Assembly (NCBI GenBank): GCA_027924645.1
Contig: BSBN01001017.1
Location: forward strand, 9,574,501-9,638,500
DNA from: Cunninghamia lanceolata
Lineage: Eukaryota; Streptophyta; Pinopsida; Cupressales; Cupressaceae
DNA: 64,000 nucleotides
Reading direction: 5' to 3'
This document shows positions 56,796 to 64,000 of this stretch, in pieces. Every line of letters starts with the position of its first letter. The first letter of the stretch is position 1. The position numbers were made by a program, and so were the translations under genes. The notes below the pieces were generated by a model. It saw only the letters and a list, made by a program, of their open reading frames with translations, had not been told where the DNA came from and did no database searches.

Positions 56796-57600
56796 GTTTC
56801 TAGGCATAAGCTATATTAGAACTTAAAGCTTGACTCTAATGCATGTACTACGGTGGAGAGACTTTTTGAGTCTTTCTAATCTAATTATAGACATTGTAAA
56901 TTGCTAGATTTTATCCATAAAAACAACATTTATGAATTTAATGTACATTTGTTCATGAGTTCACTTGTTATAATTTGTGCAATTAATTTGGTGGTTAATT
57001 CCATTATTATTCTCATTTATATATATAATTATATGTTCAATTTATTACCATAGAATTTTGCATCACTCATGCTTCATGTTTTGCTAGGATTGATAGCTAT
57101 ATGACTTGACCCCTTGTGTTTGTATGTAAACTCAATAGGTTTAAGGTTGTTTCTCACATCAACAAGATAATTCCTATCTCATTCCCCTCTTCCTTCCCCT
57201 TTCCTTTCCCTTTCCTTTTCCCTTAATCATTTTCCTTTTCTTTCTCCTAGGTTAGATTAGGATAGGATAGTATTATATTAGTTTAATTTAGTTTTCTTAT
57301 TCTCTTTAGAAGGATCTTGCTAAGAGGGCATGCGTTTGCAGTCAAATTGAACACACTCTTTTGTGTATAAGTGGCTATATTTCATGAGGTAAAATCATTT
57401 TGCATATAGCCATCATTGAAACACTAGTCAATCTAACACTCATAATATACCCCTTGTTAAACATCCCATTTGCTACTATGATATCCAACTGTAGCCAAGA
57501 CTTGGCAACACCTGAACCTTTAGAAGGATTCCTAGTCTCCCTTCCAGAGAGGAGTTGATTACCCAACTCAAGAGGTCAGCCTATGGAGTTTTGTGAGCCA
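56796..57600. repeat. 1.2-kb tandem unit, copy C, truncated
   Basis: It matches copy A from its start to about 55796 and includes the central part missing from B. It then diverges after GAGCCAAAAAAATG. Confidence 0.8.
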
Positions 57601-57726
57601 AAAAAATGATACTAGAAAAAGGGTTGAGCTAAGTGTTTTGACTATTTAGTATTTTTATTTTCCTTTTTTTTTGTTGCTTATCATGGCTTTTTTCTAGGTT
57701 GGGAGCTATCCCCTAATATTCTAAGC

Positions 57727-58080
57727 AATGTTCATGATGTTCCCAAGGATTTTGATCATCTTCTTCCAAGATTTTTGACCCATGGTAGATAGTCTGCACA
57801 ATAATATATCAAAGTTTTCAAAGATCATTTGATTAGACTAATGCATGAAGATGTTGCCTATAAACTATGTGTTTCCACCCTATTGGTTGAAGCATTGTCT
57901 TAGTATTTAATGTTGTGTCCTAGTCGTATACACTCATGGAGGGAACTAAGAGATATATTTATTTAGTAGTTCACTAAAATTGTTCATCCTCAGGTTTCTT
58001 TTGATTATTTTGCAAGCAACAAAAGGATGCCTAGTGAGTCTATTATTTATTTTAATGTATATATTATAGGATGTTGAATA
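57727..58080 (+). pseudogene. Ty3/gypsy gag relic
   Basis: In one + frame a retrotransposon Gag (capsid) pattern is readable: KDFDHLLPRFLTHG, YIKVFKDHLIRLMHEDVAYK, LCVSTLLVEALS, then SRIHSWRELRDIFI and FTKIVHPQVSFDYFASNKRM. Five TAG or TAA stops sit where Gln or Trp would fit. Downstream to about 59350 there are coding-like scraps (SLANEDIDLLHEVENFNVYEP; FDEEDELQFVEEVHDVVEGH) but no pol domain. Confidence 0.6.
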
Positions 58081-59320
58081 GACTAGTTTTCTCATATGTG
58101 TGTCCTAAAGTCATGATTCTATGTTTTATTTTACATTTGTATTACATCCTATATTTTCCATGTTTCTAAAAACAACTCCAAGAGTGGAAACTCTTATCCA
58201 TAGCTTTAGAGAAGCTATATCTATTGATAAAAAAATCCATTCCTCCAACATTGGTACTTTGGTATTTTGCTATGAATTTTTAAATGAATTCTAGTCTTAT
58301 CTCATGTTCTTTCATGCCATTTGCTAATCAAAATTCTAATTCAAGTTTTATTTGTCTCATGTTGTTTATCTAGTGTGTTAACCTATAACTCAAGAAGTGA
58401 CTCTTGCTTCTCCATATATTAATTGTGTGTCATTTTTGTAATAAGCCTACACCTAAACATGTACTTTGGACTCCTTTACTCAAGATGCATGGACTTTTAA
58501 AGCTATTCCTACCTTAACCACATGTGAAATTTTTTATGATTCATCATGTTTAATTAATTCAAATTCACATAATGATAGGAATGATGAGGGAATATCAATT
58601 TCCTTATCACCAATTGAGACTAACAAGTTCATCAGGATAGGTATTTGAAATGAAGCATATGTAATTCCTACTCCTAGTCTAGCCAATGAAGACATTGATC
58701 TACTTCATGAAGTTGAGAATTTTAATGTCTATGAGCCTATTCTAGGTTATCATAAGGACTCTCACAAAGACAATAGAAATTGCCTAGAACCTTCCACCAA
58801 ATGAAGAGATTTTTGAAGAAATCATTTCTAGTGAAATTATTTATTGTGTTGAGAATATATGAGAATATGAGCCTAGAAATGAACATTTATAGGTAATATA
58901 TTCCATGTGTTTCTCAAACTCAAGTAATGATATTAACGATGCTTTCAACTTTAGTAGTATCAATGTTATTAATTAGGATAACCATAGTTTTATTTCTATA
59001 ATTTATGAAGCTAGATAGTGGGATTTGTTGTTAATTGATGGCCCTATGTGTGATTTGTAGGAGTTTGATGAGGAGGATGAGCTACAATTTGTTGAAGAAG
59101 TCCATGATGTAGTTGAAGGGCATGACATAATTAGTCTTCTTCTGAGCACTGCTAGAGAATTGTACCAAGGATTTGATAAGAATGTGATGTCCAATAGCAT
59201 CTCTACAAATCTTATTGATATTTTGGCATTTCAACTGAGAACCAAGGACTACGAGGTATCCATTCTACCAAAGTTGCCCAAGGCACAATCCCAACCTCAT
59301 CCCTTATATATCATACCTTT
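58081..59320 (+). other. Coding-like scraps after the gag relic
   Basis: Short + strand frames such as 58466-58648 and 59160-59351 carry acidic, ordered-looking protein pieces. They may be the rest of the Gag of the preceding relic; I recognise no domain. Confidence 0.3.
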
Positions 59321-59396
59321 GAAGGGATTTGAACCTTGGTGGATAGCATAATCAAGGAACATACCATCATCCTCACCAATTGAGCTACAACCCTTC
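59321..59396 (-). repeat. tRNA-derived SINE head
   Basis: The minus strand has an A box TAGCTCAATTGGTGAGG (59387-59371) and, 35 bases on, a B box GGTTCAAATCC (59335-59325), the internal Pol III promoter layout of tRNA genes. The D and anticodon arms do not form a proper tRNA, so a tRNA-derived SINE is more likely than a tRNA gene. Its tail and duplications were not found. Confidence 0.55.
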
Positions 59397-59683
59397 GGTT
59401 TTCATTTGAAATTTTTAATACTCAAGATTTTATCATTCTTCCAGAGAATTCTTTATATTAATCCATTCTCTATGCCATAATGAGAGGAAAAAACATTCCT
59501 TCTATCATTAATTTTCTTTGAGAGGGACACTTAGTAGAGAAATAATATATAACCCTAATTGCATGAAATCAAAATAATCCCAATGGTAATCACATCATAA
59601 CTCAAAAGTTGTAATGTAATAAATCGAAGGGGAAATAAAATCTTAACACAATGAAATAAAAAAATATTACATTATAAAATGTT

Positions 59684-59843
59684 GGCATTTCTCCTATTGA
59701 TATGACCCTTTTTTGATGATTATACAATTGACTGTTTCTCTTATGATTTGTATTACTTTTTTATACTGCCACTTCTCCTATTGCTATGACCATTTTTTTA
59801 TGATTATACAATTGGCTATTTCTCTTATGATTTCTATTACTTT
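59684..59843. repeat. Tandem duplication, unit about 78 bases
   Basis: Two adjacent copies share GGCATTTCTCCTATTG / TGCCACTTCTCCTATTG, TTTTTTGATGATTATACAATTG and TTTCTCTTATGATTT. Confidence 0.75.
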
Positions 59844-60129
59844 GGGTTTGCAATTTTAGAAAAAAGACTTTTAGTAATTGACGAATGTTGGTATTTAATT
59901 TAACTTGATCAGACTCGTGTTTACAACTAAATTATTTCCCTATTTAAATTCAATCATGGGGTATAACAATATTTAGACTTTCAATACATTATGACAAAAA
60001 AGTAGTTACAATATCAACTCAAAAAGAATAACCTTTTAATAAGACAGCCATGGTCTAGTGATACAAGAGCAATTGCAATGATGGTTGAAGCACTACTTGT
60101 GTTGATTATGTTGAGAGGCATAACTTACC

Positions 60130-60150
60130 GTAGTAGTAGTAGTAGTAGTA
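60130..60150. repeat. (GTA)7 microsatellite
   Basis: Seven perfect GTA units. Confidence 0.95.
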
Positions 60151-60827
60151 AGGGGTGGAGTATAATGACATGGCCATGTTCACAAAAACTATTTAACCCT
60201 GACATATTTTTTAAATATAAAGACACCAAGATTTTAAGATAACTCTAAAGTAAATAAAATATGTAATAAATAAATTAGCTTTCCAATAAAGTAAAATAAA
60301 ATAAAGACACCAAATTTTTTAAATGTGTATTTGTGGTTGGAGTGTGCTAAAATAAATAAAATAGGTTTAAAGTAAAATAAAAATAAAAACAATAGTTTCA
60401 TGTCTTTTTATCTATCTATAATTTAATTTAACAAATCAAATATCAAATAAAAAATATGCCAACCACAAATAAAATTATTAATAATAAATGGTGATTTTTG
60501 AAAAGTAGAATCAAGAGATATGATATTTACTATATTTTCAAAATAAAAACAAAAGAAAACATAATTGAAAAACAAACCCAAAATAGTAAATAATATAATA
60601 AGCAAGTGTACTAAAATACCTATGTAGTAAAAAACAAAAAGAATGCTAAATAAAATGGTAAGCTAGCTTATTGAAATAGTTGTGTTTAGAAAATAAAGTA
60701 ATAAGTAAAACTGTTGGAATAGTTTGTTCTCTATCTATAAAAGACTCCAATTTCCAAACATCTATATTAAATTTGTTATTTAGGATGGATAAACACCTTG
60801 AAACTACATCTCTCGATATCTTTTAAA

Positions 60828-60917
60828 TAGATGTATTTAAAATATCTATACTAGTTTTACTATAGTACTTTGTAGATGTATTTAAGATATCTATACTAGT
60901 TTTACTATAGTACTTTG
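60828..60917. repeat. Tandem duplication, 45-base unit twice
   Basis: Copies 60828-60872 and 60873-60917 differ at a single base, so the duplication is recent relative to the neighbouring repeats. Confidence 0.93.
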
Positions 60918-62253
60918 TAGCCGGATGAGATAACATCCTTTAGGTATCATTATAACCATATGTCTATGATGCAATTAATTACTAGACAATTCAAGATCAG
61001 CAACGTTTTTGTAATTCTTCACTTGAAGTAAAATGAATCATGATCACCCTGCTTATTGTTGGGGTGCTTGAACCCATATCTTGTACTCATTTAAATGTTG
61101 AGACCACTCAAGGTGGAAGTCTGGAATCATGATAAAATTGGATGCATACTATTGCATCTCCTTTACACATGGAATTCTCAACTCCTCGAACCTAAGACCA
61201 TATATATAACTTGAACCTTTATGAAGCTTATAAACATTTTTTTAATTTATTATATATATATAACTAAAACAAGATAAAATTTCTCTGGTTCACATTTTAT
61301 TAACTTTTCAACTATTGGAGAATTTTTCCTAATTGTTTATGCTACAATATGTAGCAATTGTCAATATTTTATGCGGTAATTTTGAAACTACAATTTAAAA
61401 AAATAATGGGCTTGTTTGCTTTTTCTTGTGTTTTAAACTTTAGGTTAATTTCTAGTATTGGGAGAAAATCCTTAAATCTTTTATGGTGGATTAAAAGATT
61501 CTATAACCAAGTATACAGAAGCTTATGTTTCAAACCCTACACAAAAAATTATCCTATGTGAGCACAGTCACTGCAAAAAGTTTATTCTGAAGATTTCAAT
61601 GTAGATGTTAGATTTGGCTAATATTAATGACCTTTTAACAGCCTCTTGGATGCTTCCCTTTCAAAATGATGACCCACTTGCCATTTCAAAAAGAGAAAGT
61701 TGATGTACATCTTCAAATGCAAACATCGTTCCTTGCCTACGCCCAATAAATTGTGCATGTGCAACTACATTCATGAACCAATACTAATTAGTCCCTTATA
61801 TCTTATACAGTCATAAACATAGTGTAAACATAATTGAGTGCTCAGAGTTTGTAAGTGTTTGAGACTTTAAGTACACCAAAATATGGGAAAAAGAAAATAT
61901 TTTAGGGGAGAGGGCCCCATAGTGGAGTGGTGTCCTATACTGGGTATAGGAGTTGACAAAAGTGGGGCTAGCTGTAGAGTACTATTTACTCAAACAATAT
62001 TTAAAATATTCCAAAAAACTGCACAAATATGCACCAATCATTGTTGAGAGAATATTTGTTTATTAATTAGTATTTATTTACTCAAAATAGGTGGTAGCGA
62101 GATAGGTTTTACACATCTACTAAAACATAAAAGCAACTGACTCACATTGTACATAAACCCTGTTGAAAAGCTCTAGAACCTATTATCTAATATTAAGCCT
62201 ATATATTAAAAAAGATTCAATTTAATTATCCCAGCTACATATGCAACAACCAC

Positions 62254-62427
62254 CCATAATAAAGTATTTTTTTGAAATACAAACTCCTTTATAAACAAAA
62301 TGCATACCCAAGTGTCACATCAAACAAATAGATGCGTCCCATAATAAAATATTGTTTTCCAAATATAAACTCCTTTGTAAACAAAATGCATGCCCAAGTG
62401 TCCCATCAAACAAACAGATATGTCCCA
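62254..62427. repeat. Tandem duplication, unit about 87 bases
   Basis: Shared words include CATAATAAA, ACAAACTCCTTT / ATAAACTCCTTT, ACAAAATGCAT and CCCAAGTGTC, ATCAAACAAA, ending in TCCCATA. Confidence 0.8.
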
Positions 62428-62493
62428 TATCTCCTCATCAACTAAATTTATTTAGTTGATATTTTCCCAACTACTAGTCACTTCCTCCATGAA

Positions 62494-62780
62494 TACCTGC
62501 AAGCAACACACTCGAGGGTGTAAGGCTCACCAATCAAGTTGTCAAAACAAAAGGACAAAGACTAAAGACTTTAAAGACCAAACAAGCATTCAACCAAATC
62601 AACCAACTCTCAAACTTATAACCAAATTCAAATTTTTGAATACCTACAAGAAAGACAATTGAAGGTGTAAGGCTCACCAATCAATCTATCAAGACAAGAA
62701 GACATAAATTTAAGACTTTAGACCAAACAAGCATTCAACCAAATCAATCACCTCTCAAACTTATTACCAAATTCAATTTT
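62494..62780. repeat. Tandem duplication, unit about 145 bases
   Basis: Both copies contain GGTGTAAGGCTCACCAATCA, ACCAAACAAGCATTCAACC and CTCTCAAACTTAT, spaced alike. A 68-codon frame (62456-62662) crosses it and is not supported as a gene. Confidence 0.82.
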
Positions 62781-62989
62781 TTTAACATCCATCAATTCCA
62801 TCCATTTATCTCAAATGAATCGATCCACACAAATCAATTTGAACCAATCAAATGAAAGTACATAGATCCACAACAATTCCTAGCACATATTCCTACAAAT
62901 ACCCTCATTTTCTAGTTCAATTCTCTTACAACCCTTACAAAAAAGTCTTATAGAGTTTAAATTGCACATTGCTATCTACAATACTGTAA

Positions 62990-63340
62990 GTTCACACTAT
63001 ACTATAAATGTCTATCTGTTTTATATGATGTAATTGTAGCCACTATATTGTAAGTGCATATATGTCATTTTTAGTTGTTATTTCCTTATCATGTTATCTA
63101 TTTTTAGTAACTATAAGTTTTCCACAATACTATAAATGCTTATCTTCATTTAGTTTTTTCCTTATCAAGTTATCTGTTTTTAGTAACTATTAGTTTTCCA
63201 CAATTCGTAACAATGACAGATAATGTTTTGCTTTACTTATTAGGTAAGTTTACAGTTATATAGTAATAAGGTAAAATAAACCTACTGGAAAACTCGTGTA
63301 CTGGAAAACTCAAGAACTGGAAAACTCACTCATGCCTACT
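62990..63340. repeat. Local duplications and a 16-base triplet repeat
   Basis: TTTTTAGTAACTAT(A/T)AGTTTTCCACAAT with neighbours recurs at about 63105 and 63179. At 63284-63330 TACTGGAAAACTC-type units occur three times in a row. Confidence 0.65.
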
Positions 63341-64000
63341 AGTAAACTGTCTAATTTTCTTTTGTATTAAGTAAATAATTCTAATTTCTTTATATTTTTT
63401 GATATATTGACAATCGCAATGAAAAACTTTGAATACAAAGTAATAGGAGGTTTTTTAAGGTTCACAAGTCCATAATATCAATCTTTGAATACAAACTGTC
63501 AAACTGTAACTAGTATAAGTTCAGGTTACCTTATCATTTTTTTTAAACATCAAACTGTCAAACTAAAATTGTCAACCTTAGGTAGAATCACCACCAAATT
63601 CACCACCAGAATCACCATCTTTTTTTGTACTACCACCAAATTCACCACCTAGGTAGAATCTCAAACTAGGAAGATGAATTTGGTAGATAGCATTTTCTAA
63701 ACTTCTTTAAATATTAGAGGCTCAAATAATTTATTGACCGATTGCTACCCTCTAATTGAATGGCTTAGAATCTAGCTTTAGGGGGATTATGTGTGCAATG
63801 AGAGGTGTCATAAACCTTTAAATCTTCATACAACCATGCTATAACATCTCCAAATTCTTTGAGACCTTGAATTATCCTTTTCTTTTCATCTTCTATACAT
63901 GTTTTTCCCACAAAAAACATTCCTAGGACTTATAGTGTTAGATAAATTACACAACTCAAACTTTTCTTCCTCGAAAAGTATAGGATCTTTCTTGGGTCTC
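63341..64000. other. No gene recognised
   Basis: Short frames only. A CACCACCAAATTCACC word is repeated at about 63590 and 63631. Confidence 0.3.

Noticed and set aside
61590..61780. Minus-strand exon-like stretch (FMNVVAHAQFIGRRQGTMFAF)
   Set aside because: Only about 40 residues before a stop, no recognised family, no splice or neighbouring support.

Overview
This window looks like intergenic DNA from a large plant nuclear genome. I see no intact host gene in 64 kb. Almost everything recognisable is a decayed LTR retrotransposon, several nested in one another, with in-frame stops in the coding parts. The lineages (Ty3/gypsy with an archaeal-type RNase H, plant Ty1/copia with an initiator-Met primer site, a TRIM, tRNA-derived SINEs) and the captured plant-type genes (PPR, RFC1, Hsp70-14/15-like, MTP12-like) point to a seed plant. 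The age and density of the elements fit a gymnosperm, but that is inference.

Layout, 1-25 kb. Element 1 (320-11729, + strand) is a structurally complete Ty3/gypsy element: two 2.49-kb LTRs, a near-matching 5-bp target duplication, a primer site, and gag, protease, RNase H, RT, a second RNase H and integrase, mostly in one frame. The archaeal-type RNase H lies upstream of RT, and the ordinary gypsy RNase H has lost its three acidic catalytic residues. A short stretch ending in a probable minus-strand chromovirus LTR (11735-12774) leads into Element 2 (12775-24595, +). This is a 5'-truncated relative keeping the end of RT, the same dead RNase H, integrase and a very long 3' LTR (about 5.2 kb). 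Its integrase is split by a copia element (14599-18846, minus) with a perfect TTAAG target duplication. The copia element carries fragments of at least four host genes, all sense to the element and apparently intron-free.

Layout, 25-42 kb. A pair of related 650-bp repeats (24.6 and 30.3 kb) each end in a TA-rich microsatellite. Between and after them lie a 330-bp TRIM (27416-27745), a solo LTR with perfect CCTAC duplication (32320-33023), a deleted minus-strand gypsy element in which gag runs straight into integrase (33060-36013), and a LINE-type RNase H relic (about 38.3-37.8 kb). The rest is AT-rich sequence without recognisable genes.

Layout, 42-64 kb. Element 3 (42108-54970, +) is non-autonomous. 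It has LTRs of about 1.2 kb, the same type of primer site as Element 1, a leader made of 24-nt repeats, and a single proline-rich reading frame with a G-patch but no RT or integrase. Its second LTR is split by a 1.25-kb nested insertion and is followed by a second, truncated copy of the leader. Next come three tandem copies of a 1.2-kb unit (54971-57600), a gypsy gag relic (57.7-58.1 kb), a tRNA-derived SINE head (59.3 kb) and a cluster of small tandem duplications (59.7-63.4 kb).

Nothing here is expected to act as a working pathway. The value of the window is in element architecture: the rearranged dual-RNase H polyprotein, the gene-capturing copia element and the G-patch element. Boundaries were placed by eye from repeats and target duplications; family names rest on recognised motifs, not on searches.
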